18,330 bases of DNA, from assembly GCA_034211175.1 (NCBI GenBank), contig JAXHUH010000338.1, positions 1 through 18,330 on the forward strand, given 5' to 3'. Source of the stretch: JAXHUH01 sp034211175. Lineage in GTDB: Bacteria; Actinomycetota; Acidimicrobiia; Acidimicrobiales; CAIXPF01. The position numbers and the translations under genes were made by a program. Under the pieces are notes generated by a model, which saw only the letters and a list, made by a program, of their open reading frames with translations, ran no database searches and was not told the DNA's origin. Below are positions 6,227 to 12,708 of this stretch, in pieces. How positions within the stretch are numbered: the stretch's first letter is position 1; each line of letters begins with the position of its first letter.

Positions 6227-7389
6227 CAGACCCCAGCCCCCTCGGTCGTCTCGCTCGTCATCGCCGTCCCCGCCGCCGTCTCCCCGGCCCTCGTGTTGCG
6301 GGCCAGCGCCTCGGCCCCCGCGTCGGTGCCCACCGGGTAGAAGCACGCGAACACGTGGTCCGGCCGCCCGGCCGCGGTCATCGGCGGGTCCTCCTCCAAG
6401 CACCGCGGCTGCGCGTAGGGGCAGCGCGGCGCGAACCGGCAGCCCACCGGCGGGTCGACCAGGTCGGGAGGCCGCCCGGCGATCGCCCGCAACCGCGTGT
6501 GCGGCGGGTTCGCCAGCCGGGGGATCGACGTCATCAACGCCTCCGTGTACGGATGGCGCATCTCCCGGAACAGCACCGACGTCGGCGCCTGCTCCGCCGC
6601 CTTCGCCGCGTACATCACCAACGTGTCGTCGGTCCGCCCCGCCACCACCCCCAGGTCGTGGGTGACGAGGATCATCGCCATGTTCCGCTCCCGCTGCAGC
6701 TCGGCGAGCAGGTCGAGGATCTGGCGCTGCACGGTCACGTCGAGCGCGGTCGTCGGCTCGTCGGCCAGCAACAGCCTCGGGCTGCACGCCAGCGCGATGG
6801 CGATCGTCACCCGCTGGCGCATCCCGCCCGACAGCTGGTGGGGGTACTCCCGGATCCGCTGCTCCGGCGCGGGGATCCCGACCTGGCGCAGCAGCTCCAA
6901 CGCCCGCTGATCGGCCTCCTTGCGGCCCAGGTCGAGGTGGAGCCGCAGCGACTCGGTGATCTGCTCGCCGATCTTCAGCACCGGGTTCAGCGACGTCATC
7001 GGGTCCTGGAACACCATCGCCATCTCGGGGCCCCACAGCTTGCGCATCGCCGGACGGCTCAGCGGGCGCAGGTCCCGGCCGTCGTAGCGGACCTCACCAC
7101 CGGCGCGGATGGCGCTGCGCCGGGGGAGGATGTTCATGATCGAGCGCGACAGCACCGACTTGCCGGAGCCGGACTCGCCGACGATGCCCAGCGTGCGGCC
7201 CCGCTCGAGGCGGAACGAGACCCCGTCCACCGCGTGGACGACACCCCGGGGGCTGTGGAACCAGGTGCGGACGTCGTCGACCTCCAGCAGCGGCACGCCG
7301 TCGCTGTCCCCGGTGCCGGTGCGCGGGCTCGTGCCGGCCGCAGCCGCCGCGGCGGCGCCGTTGTCGTCGTTGCGTCGGAAGCGGGCCAT
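6226..7389 (-). CDS. Oligopeptide/dipeptide ABC transporter ATP-binding protein (DppD/OppD type)
   Basis: 387 residues, the partner ATPase. An Ala-rich, probably disordered N terminus (1-32) precedes the ABC domain, which has Walker A GESGSGKS (71-78), the Q-loop VFQDP, signature LSGGM (186-190), Walker B LLLADE (206-211), the D-loop TALD and H-loop histidine 244. The C-terminal domain contains GCRFAPRCPYAQPRC, the typical cysteine-containing segment of this transporter class, followed by a ~30-residue Ala/Thr/Glu tail. Start and stop both overlap their neighbours by one base (TGATG), so the permease and two ATPase genes are tightly coupled. GGAGG lies about 11 bases before the ATG. Confidence 0.94.
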   Translation of the reverse strand: MARFRRNDDNGAAAAAAAGTSPRTGTGDSDGVPLLEVDDVRTWFHSPRGVVHAVDGVSFRLERGRTLGIVGESGSGKSVLSRSIMNILPRRSAIRAGGEVRYDGRDLRPLSRPAMRKLWGPEMAMVFQDPMTSLNPVLKIGEQITESLRLHLDLGRKEADQRALELLRQVGIPAPEQRIREYPHQLSGGMRQRVTIAIALACSPRLLLADEPTTALDVTVQRQILDLLAELQRERNMAMILVTHDLGVVAGRTDDTLVMYAAKAAEQAPTSVLFREMRHPYTEALMTSIPRLANPPHTRLRAIAGRPPDLVDPPVGCRFAPRCPYAQPRCLEEDPPMTAAGRPDHVFACFYPVGTDAGAEALARNTRAGETAAGTAMTSETTEGAGV

Positions 7390-8309
7390 CAGACGTTGCC
7401 CTCCCGGACGTCGAGGCCGCCGCGCAGGCGGTCACCGACGAAGTTCAGCGACAGCACGGTCAGGAACATCACGAACGCCGGGATCATCGCCACGTACGGG
7501 CCGGTGCGCAGGTGGCGCTTGCCCTCCGCGATCATCCCGCCCCACGTCGCGGTCGGCGGCTCGACCGACAGGCCGAGGAACGCCAGCGAGCCCTCGAGGA
7601 TGATGATCACGCCCATGGCGACGAGCCCGTAGGCCAGCACCGGCAGGATCACGTTGGGCAGCACCTCGGCGAACAGCAGCCGCCGCCGGCTCGCGCCCAT
7701 CGCCCGGGCCGCGAGGATGAACTCCCGCTGCGCCACCGACAGGGTGTTGGCCCGGGCGACCCGGGTGTAGATCGGGATCGACAGGAACCCGATCACCACC
7801 GCGATCGCCGTCAGGTTCTGGCCGACGTAGGCGACGAGCGCCAGCAGCAGCACGAGGCCGGGGAACGCCAGGATCACGTCGACCACCGCCATCACGATGG
7901 TCTCGAGCCGGCCCCGGAAGAACCCGACGGCCATGCCCAACGTGCCGCCGACGACCATCCCGATCGTGATCGCCGACAGGCTCACCACCACCGACACCCG
8001 GGCGCCGTAGATGATCCGGGCGAAGATGTCGCGCCCCGTCCCGTCGGTGCCCAGCCAGTGGTCGGGGCTCGGGCGCTCGAGCATCCGGCCGATGTTCAGC
8101 TCGTTCGGGTCCTGCACCGGCAACCACTGGGCCGTCGCCGCGAAGAAGGCGATCATGCTCAGCCACGCCACGGCGATCCAGAAGACGATGCCGTGACGAC
8201 CACCGAGGCGTTTGCGGGGCGCCGTGGTCTCGACCGCGGCGACGGTCTCTTCGGCCGGGCTCTCGGTGACCGGCGCCTGCGGATCAGACGGCGGCGCGTG
8301 CGTTGCCAT
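7389..8309 (-). CDS. Peptide ABC transporter permease (DppC/OppC type)
   Basis: 306 residues, integral membrane. A ~38-residue cytoplasmic N terminus leads into a first membrane helix (about 44-64). The conserved LGTDGTGRDIFARIIYGARVS motif follows, then further helices of the binding-protein-dependent transport domain. The EAA loop, REFILAARAMGASRRRLLF, contacts the ATPases. It forms the translocation channel with the other permease. The ATG at 8309 is preceded by GAGGA about nine bases upstream, and the gene starts inside the last 26 bases of the preceding permease gene. Confidence 0.94.
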   Translation of the reverse strand: MATHAPPSDPQAPVTESPAEETVAAVETTAPRKRLGGRHGIVFWIAVAWLSMIAFFAATAQWLPVQDPNELNIGRMLERPSPDHWLGTDGTGRDIFARIIYGARVSVVVSLSAITIGMVVGGTLGMAVGFFRGRLETIVMAVVDVILAFPGLVLLLALVAYVGQNLTAIAVVIGFLSIPIYTRVARANTLSVAQREFILAARAMGASRRRLLFAEVLPNVILPVLAYGLVAMGVIIILEGSLAFLGLSVEPPTATWGGMIAEGKRHLRTGPYVAMIPAFVMFLTVLSLNFVGDRLRGGLDVREGNV

Positions 8310-9243
8310 GACGGATCCTCGGGTCCAGGTACGAGTAGAGGAGATCGACGACGAAGTTCACGGTGATGTAGGTCACCGAGATCACCAGCACCACGCCCTG
8401 CACCATGAGCAGGTCGCGCTGGAGGATCGAGTCGTAGAGCAGCCGGCCGACGCCGGGCAGGGCGAAGATCTGCTCGACCACCACCGACCCGCCGATCACC
8501 GCGCCGAGCTGGATGCCGACCACGGTGAGCAGCGAGAACGACGACAGCCGGAACGCGTGGCGGAACAGGATCCGCTTCGTGCTCAGCCCCTTCGCCTCCG
8601 CCATCGTGACGAAGTCCTCCTGGAGCGTGGCGATCATGTCGCTGCGCAGCAGGCGGCTGAACACGGCCAGGTTCACCGCGGCGAGCGACAACGCCGGCAG
8701 GAACGCCGAGCGGAGGCTGCCGAACGGGTCCTCGGTGAAGCGGGTCCACCCCGTCGCCGGGAAGATCGGGAAGTAGACGGCGAACCCGTAGATCAACAGG
8801 ATCGCCATCATGAAGTTCGGCACCGACAGCAGCGCGAACGTGCCGCCGGTGATCACCCGGTCGGCGGCGCCGCCCGAGCGGTAGGCCGAGATCACCCCGA
8901 GTGGGATGGCCAGCACCAGCGCTATGCCCACCGCCATCAGCCCGAGCTGGAAGGTGACCGGCACCCGCTCGGCGATGGCCTGCTCGACCGGCTGGCCCGT
9001 CGTGTACGAGCTGCCCAGGTCACCGGTCAGTGCGGCGCCCAGCCAGTTCAGGTAGCGGATCGGCAGCGGGTCGTCGAGGCCGAGATCGTCCCGCACCGCG
9101 TCCACCGCCTCCGGTGTGGCCTGCTCACCGAGGATCTGCCGCGCCGGGTCGCCCGGCAGCAGGCTCGTGAGCATGAACGTGAGGAAGGACACCGCGAGCA
9201 CGGTGAACACCAGCCACGGCACCTTCTGGCGCAGGATCGTCAT
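8284..9243 (-). CDS. Peptide ABC transporter permease (DppB/OppB type)
   Basis: 319 residues. The first membrane helix is near 8-28 (VPWLVFTVLAVSFLTFMLTS), followed by the LPGDPAR motif, an extracytoplasmic domain with LGLDDPLPIRYLNWL, and further helices of the permease domain. The EAA loop is EDFVTMAEAKGLSTKRILFR. An open frame continues 18 codons upstream, but ATG 9243 is preferred because AGGAGG lies three bases before it and MTILRQK...WLVF matches the usual N terminus. It follows the binding-protein gene after a 177-base gap full of hairpins and overlaps the next permease gene by 26 bases. Confidence 0.93.
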   Translation of the reverse strand: MTILRQKVPWLVFTVLAVSFLTFMLTSLLPGDPARQILGEQATPEAVDAVRDDLGLDDPLPIRYLNWLGAALTGDLGSSYTTGQPVEQAIAERVPVTFQLGLMAVGIALVLAIPLGVISAYRSGGAADRVITGGTFALLSVPNFMMAILLIYGFAVYFPIFPATGWTRFTEDPFGSLRSAFLPALSLAAVNLAVFSRLLRSDMIATLQEDFVTMAEAKGLSTKRILFRHAFRLSSFSLLTVVGIQLGAVIGGSVVVEQIFALPGVGRLLYDSILQRDLLMVQGVVLVISVTYITVNFVVDLLYSYLDPRIRHGNARAAV

Positions 9244-9246
9244 CCC

Positions 9247-9252
9247 CCTCCT
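9247..9252 (-). promoter_or_regulatory. Ribosome binding site fixing the start of the first permease gene
   Basis: On the minus strand AGGAGG lies three bases upstream of ATG 9243. The spacing is short, but the match is perfect, and it selects this ATG over the longer open frame that begins at 9297. Confidence 0.65.
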
Positions 9253-9317
9253 CTCCGGCGCCCCCCGGTCCCCACCGGCGGCGCCTTCGTCCCCCAACGC
9301 TGCGGCCCGATCGGCAT

Positions 9318-9349
9318 CGGGTCGGGCGGCTGTCGTGCCACCCGACCCG
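9318..9349 (-). terminator. Intergenic hairpin 3 of the importer operon
   Basis: CGGGTCGGG (9318-9326) pairs perfectly with CCCGACCCG (9341-9349). One mismatch further in, GGC (9328-9330) pairs with GCC (9337-9339), leaving a six-base loop. It is the last of three hairpins met by RNA polymerase between the binding-protein gene and the permease genes. There is no T-run, so it may act as RNA stabiliser or partial attenuator rather than a full terminator. Confidence 0.6.
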
Positions 9350-9356
9350 GGCCGAA

Positions 9357-9376
9357 CTGATCGAACGAACGATCAG
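9357..9376 (-). terminator. Intergenic hairpin 2 of the importer operon
   Basis: CTGATCG (9357-9363) and CGATCAG (9370-9376) are perfect inverted repeats around AACGAA. The 20-base dyad abuts the stronger hairpin to its right, sharing one base. It could be part of a multi-stem RNA structure or, less likely at this position, a protein-binding operator. Confidence 0.5.
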
Positions 9377-9401
9377 GCGGGCGGCCCGGAGGCCGCCCGC
9401 C
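9376..9401 (-). terminator. Intergenic hairpin 1: strong GC stem after the binding-protein gene
   Basis: GGCGGGCGGCC (9376-9386) and GGCCGCCCGCC (9391-9401) form an 11-bp perfect G+C stem with a four-base loop, beginning about 20 bases past the binding-protein stop codon. Such stems after a solute-binding-protein gene commonly protect the upstream message or reduce read-through, so that more binding protein than permease is made. That role is inferred from position. No U-tract follows. Confidence 0.7.
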
Positions 9402-9420
9402 GACTCACTGACTCAGCGGC

Positions 9421-11145
9421 TCACTGCTCGAGCCAGACGTGGCTCCACACGACCACCGTCATCGGGTGGCCGTTGCCGAGCGTCCCGTCGGGGAACGTCC
9501 AGCCGGAGATGTTGCGCAGCTCCGGGCGGGCGCCCACGGTGGTCGGGGTGTGGCCCGTCCACGTGTGGGGCACGTTCTCCGCCAGGATCATCATGATGTT
9601 CTCCACCGCCTCATAGCGGGTGTCGAACTCGGTGGTGCTGCACAGCGTCTCGAGATTCTCCTGCAGCTCCGGCGTGGAGAAGTTCGAGTAGTTGGTCGGC
9701 GTCGTCGCCGGGTCGCCGAAGGCGTTCCGCAGCGTGATGCACGGGTCGTCCTCGTTGCCGAACCGGGACGTGTTGATCATGAAGTCGCCCGACTCGTTGG
9801 TGTCGATGATCACCGCCACCTCGACCTGGTTCATGTTGTGCTCGAACCCGACGGCCTCCCACATCGACTTGTAGCCGAGGCCCATCTCTACGACGCTCGG
9901 GTCGGGGATGATGTTGTGGTCGAGCGACACCGGCTCGCCCGGCGCCTTGCCGTCGGAGCGCTCGGGGTCGTCGACGTACTCCTGGAGCAGCGCCTCGGAC
10001 TGGGCCGGGTCGTTGGTCGGCCACACCTCGGCGACGGCCTCCGAGTACCACGGGCTGTCCGGCGAGTACCACTGGGTGGCCAGCGGCGAGATGTCCGACC
10101 CGCCGAGGATGTCGAGGATCGCGGTCTGGTCGATGGCGTACATCAGCGACCGGCGGACCCGCACGTCGTCGAGCGGCGGCACCTCGGTATTGAACAGCTG
10201 GCCGCCGGCGAGGTTGCCGATGAAGTCGTGGGACTCGAAGCCGTCGAGCGCCTGGACCTGGCGCACCGCGCTCTGGCGCAGCGTCTGCATGGCGTCCACG
10301 TCGCCCGACTGCAGCGACGCGATCCGCGACTCCTCGTCGGTGATCACCCGGAAGGTGATCTCGTCGAGGTACGGCAGACCGTCCTGCCAGTAGTCCTCGT
10401 TGCGCTCGACGACGAGCTCGCCGTCCCGCAGCCAGCTCACGAACCGGAACGGGCCCGTGCCGACCGGGTTGGAGCCGTACTCGTCGGCACCCATCTCCTC
10501 GACCGCGGTCGGCGAGAACGGCCAGCCGGCCGGGCCGGTGAGCACGTCCGGGAACGCGGCGTCGGGCTGGGACAGCGTGTAGAGCACGGTCAGGTCGTCG
10601 ACCACCTCCATGCCCTCCACGTAGCGCAGCGAGCCCAGCAGGTTCGACGTCTCGGCCATCAGGTGGTCGTCGAAGTTGGCCTTCAGCGCCTCGGCGTTCA
10701 GCGGTGTGCCGTCGTGGAACGTGACGTCGGGCCGCAGCGTGAGCGTCCACTCGGTGAGGTCGTCGTTCGGCTCGAGCGACTCGGCCAGGTGCGGCTGGAC
10801 CTCGCCGTCCTCGTTCCGCTTGGTGAGCGAGTCGTAGAACGTGTTGGCCACCGTCTGGCCCGGGTAGTTGGTCATCAGGTGTGTGCCCGGCAACCAGCCC
10901 GGGGTCTCCGACTCGAGCCCGAAGGTGATCGACCCGCCCTGGACGGCGTCGCCCGAGTCGTCGACGGCGGCGGGTTCGTCGCCGCCGTCCTCGTCACCGC
11001 CGTCCCCGTCGGACGAGGCGTCGTCGGACGATTCGTCAGCGGCCGGCGCACCGGAGTCGTCGGTGTCGTCGACGGCGCACGCCCCCATGACGACCAGGCA
11101 CAACAGCACCGCGAGGACGCGAAGGCGTCTCGAAGCAACATGCAT
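9421..11145 (-). CDS. Peptide-type ABC transporter substrate-binding lipoprotein (SBP family 5)
   Basis: 574 residues. A lipoprotein signal peptide with basic start (SRRLR), hydrophobic core and lipobox-like MGAC places the modified cysteine at residue 23. An Asp/Ser/Gly-rich linker (about 24-68) tethers the mature domain to the membrane. The fold is that of family 5 extracellular binding proteins: GGSITFGLESETPGWLPG, then LAESLEPNDDLTEWTLTLRP and FHDGTPLNAEALKANFD, later GTGPFRF and VRRSLMYAIDQ. It captures the ligand outside the cell and delivers it to the permeases. Family members bind oligopeptides, dipeptides, nickel chelates or oligosaccharides; the sequence does not settle which. It is the first gene of the operon, with a good promoter about 50 bases upstream and a G-rich ribosome binding region before ATG 11145. 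Confidence 0.94.
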   Translation of the reverse strand: MHVASRRLRVLAVLLCLVVMGACAVDDTDDSGAPAADESSDDASSDGDGGDEDGGDEPAAVDDSGDAVQGGSITFGLESETPGWLPGTHLMTNYPGQTVANTFYDSLTKRNEDGEVQPHLAESLEPNDDLTEWTLTLRPDVTFHDGTPLNAEALKANFDDHLMAETSNLLGSLRYVEGMEVVDDLTVLYTLSQPDAAFPDVLTGPAGWPFSPTAVEEMGADEYGSNPVGTGPFRFVSWLRDGELVVERNEDYWQDGLPYLDEITFRVITDEESRIASLQSGDVDAMQTLRQSAVRQVQALDGFESHDFIGNLAGGQLFNTEVPPLDDVRVRRSLMYAIDQTAILDILGGSDISPLATQWYSPDSPWYSEAVAEVWPTNDPAQSEALLQEYVDDPERSDGKAPGEPVSLDHNIIPDPSVVEMGLGYKSMWEAVGFEHNMNQVEVAVIIDTNESGDFMINTSRFGNEDDPCITLRNAFGDPATTPTNYSNFSTPELQENLETLCSTTEFDTRYEAVENIMMILAENVPHTWTGHTPTTVGARPELRNISGWTFPDGTLGNGHPMTVVVWSHVWLEQ

Positions 11146-11197
11146 CTCGGAATCCCCCCCTGCTCCGTGTTCCCCATGACGACGGAGCGCGGAACCG

Positions 11198-11227
11198 ACG
11201 GTATCGACCGATCAAACGTTCAGTCAA
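11198..11227 (-). promoter_or_regulatory. Sigma70-type promoter of the ABC importer operon
   Basis: On the minus strand TTGACT (11227-11222) is a near-consensus -35 and TACCGT (11203-11198) fits TAnnnT, with an 18-base spacer. The predicted start near 11191 gives a ~45-base leader before the lipoprotein ATG. Two copies of CAAACG on the plus strand (11213-11218 and 11229-11234), 16 bp apart, flank the -35 and might be half-sites for a regulator. Confidence 0.65.
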
Positions 11228-11365
11228 CCAAACGGCACATCGGTAGGGGATGGCGCGAGCAAGCGGGCGGTTGCGTGTGCAGGTGTCGCTCGGGGCTGGG
11301 CGCGCTCGGCCGACGTGGACCCGTCGGTCACGATGTCCGGCCGGTGCTCGCGACCGGCGTGGTGG

Positions 11366-11581
11366 TCAGCGCTCGCCGGGCCGCCCCGGTCGGAGGTGGT
11401 CGGCGCAGGTTCCGCTGGAGGGCCGGCGTCCACCGTCGCCTCGGTCCGCGACGTGCGACACGGGGGCGAACGTGCGGGTGGCGATCAGCCCGGCCGAGGC
11501 CCGTCGGGCGAGCTCGGCCCAGGGTTCGTCGTCGCGAGGTGCTGGACGCTGGGCGACGGTGCCGAGCGGGAACCGTTCCAT
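11366..11581 (-). CDS. Candidate small protein of unknown function
   Basis: 71 residues, beginning MERFPLGTVAQRPAPRDDEP and continuing WAELARRASAGLIATRTF, then a Gly/Arg-rich tail. The main support is a perfect GGAGGT ribosome binding site (11593-11588) six bases before ATG 11581. It lies in a ~600-base stretch otherwise without a gene, between the importer promoter and the methyltransferase gene. I recognise no domain and see no membrane segment or signal. The first 40 residues look like genuine protein; the tail is compositionally weak. It could equally be a chance frame in G+C-rich DNA. Elsewhere in 11228-11823 I see nothing else I can support. Confidence 0.4.
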   Translation of the reverse strand: MERFPLGTVAQRPAPRDDEPWAELARRASAGLIATRTFAPVSHVADRGDGGRRPSSGTCADHLRPGRPGER

Positions 11582-11812
11582 GGTCGAACCTCCGGTGAAG
11601 CCGTACGCCGTTCCACCTTGGCCCGGTCCGTCCCGGGTGTGAAGTGCCATCAGGCCCGTCCGCTCGGGACGTTCCACCCCGCGCCGGTTGGCGCCCACGG
11701 GTGGGATGGTCCGGGTGCGGTGCCGCGTCGCCCCGGTCATCGGTGCGAACCCGAGACCGCCGTCCGGCGAAGAACCAGGGAGACGCAGGATCACCCGAAG
11801 CTGAGATCCGAG

Positions 11813-11818
11813 AAGGAG
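11813..11818 (+). promoter_or_regulatory. Ribosome binding site fixing the methyltransferase start
   Basis: AAGGAG lies five bases before ATG 11824. The frame is open for a further 60 codons upstream, but only this start (or the GTG at 11821 directly before it) has a ribosome binding site. Confidence 0.7.
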
Positions 11819-11823
11819 CGGTG

Positions 11824-12486
11824 ATGCCGGAGCGACCAGCCGACCACGCCGTCGACCGGTTCGGGGGTCGGCCGCCGACGAGCCACGAGCGGATGACGGG
11901 CCAGCCGTGGGACGCGTCGTACGACGACGGGCCCGCACCGTGGGACACCGGGCGGCCCCAGCCGCCGTTCGTACGGCTGGCCGCCGAGGGCGCGTTCTCG
12001 GGCACGGTGCTCGACGCCAGGTGTGGGACGGGCGAGCACGCCCTGCTCGTCGCGTCGCTCGGCCTGCCGGCGCCGGGCGTCGACGTGGCTGCGACGGCGG
12101 TGGCGATGGCCCGGGCCAAGTCGGCCGAGCGGGGGATCGACGCCGAGTTCGCGGTCGCCGACGCCCTCCACCTGGAACGCCTGGGCCGCACATTCGACAC
12201 GGTCCTCGACTGCGGGCTGGTCCACACCTTCGATGCCGCCGAGCGCGCCACCTACGTGGCGAGCCTCGCCGCGGTGACCGAACCCGGCGCCACGCTCCAC
12301 GTCCTCTGCCTTCGCGACGAGGGGCCCGACGCCGGCCCCCACCCCCTCAGCCGCGCCGACATCGAGTCGGCGTTCGGCCCGGGCACCGGCTGGCGGATCG
12401 CCTCCCTCGACGCCGACCGGGTCCAGACCCGGTTCCACGGCGACGGCGGCGCTCCCGCCTGGCTCGCCGAGGTCCGCCGCATCTGA
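11824..12486 (+). CDS. Class I SAM-dependent methyltransferase
   Basis: 220 residues with the seven-stranded Rossmann methyltransferase layout. Motif I is VLDARCGTGE (62-71), the acidic motif II residue is D87 in GVDVAATAV, motif III is EFAVADALHL (109-117), and the post-III strand is FDTVLDCGLVHTF (124-136). The N-terminal YDDGPAPWDTGRPQPPFVRL is common in a group of small methyltransferases annotated only by fold; its substrates are mostly unknown. Arg66 replaces the usual Gly in LDxGCGTG, which could affect the SAM-binding loop. It is a single-gene unit, followed immediately by a short hairpin. Acceptor substrate unknown. Confidence 0.88.
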   Translation: MPERPADHAVDRFGGRPPTSHERMTGQPWDASYDDGPAPWDTGRPQPPFVRLAAEGAFSGTVLDARCGTGEHALLVASLGLPAPGVDVAATAVAMARAKSAERGIDAEFAVADALHLERLGRTFDTVLDCGLVHTFDAAERATYVASLAAVTEPGATLHVLCLRDEGPDAGPHPLSRADIESAFGPGTGWRIASLDADRVQTRFHGDGGAPAWLAEVRRI

Positions 12487-12487
12487 G

Positions 12488-12505
12488 CTGGCCGTTGCCG
12501 GCCGG
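12488..12505 (+). terminator. Short hairpin just after the methyltransferase gene
   Basis: CTGGCCG (12488-12494) pairs with CGGCCGG (12499-12505) around TTGC, with one G-U pair in RNA. It begins two bases after the stop codon. There is no T-run, but position and stem strength suit a terminator. Confidence 0.4.
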
Positions 12506-12546
12506 GCGGCTGCGGGCTGACGTCCACGCCGTCGTCGACGATCGCG

Positions 12547-12708
12547 GTGAGCCGCGACCCGATCGGGCTCCTCGACACGAGCGCGCTCGTGGCGATCGAC
12601 GGGCTCGACCCGGGTGATCTCCCAGCCGAGCCGGTGATCTGTGCGATCACCCACGCCGGGCTCTCGGTCGGGAACTCGTCGACGCCGGGCGGATCGACCG
12701 TCAGGTGA
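12547..12708 (+). pseudogene. Truncated, decayed VapC-type PIN-domain gene
   Basis: A 53-residue frame starting at GTG reads VSRDPIGLLDTSALVAIDGL, then DPGDLPAEPVICAITHAGLSVG. This is unmistakably the N-terminal third of a PIN-domain toxin: the first catalytic Asp is in LLDTSAL, followed by the normal PVI-x-AIT-xAELSVG block. The conserved Glu of that block is replaced by Gly (HAGLSVG). After SVG the family resemblance ends, and the frame stops 11 residues later, overlapping the end of the convergent ATPase gene. No antitoxin gene is recognisable upstream. About 80 residues, including the second half of the active site, are missing, so it should not be an active nuclease. It is a remnant of a second toxin-antitoxin module. 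Confidence 0.72.

Noticed and set aside
9357..9376. Operator for a TetR-like regulator controlling the permease genes
   Set aside because: The dyad lies between two stronger hairpins in a transcribed gap and no promoter elements are visible beside it, so an RNA-level role is more likely.
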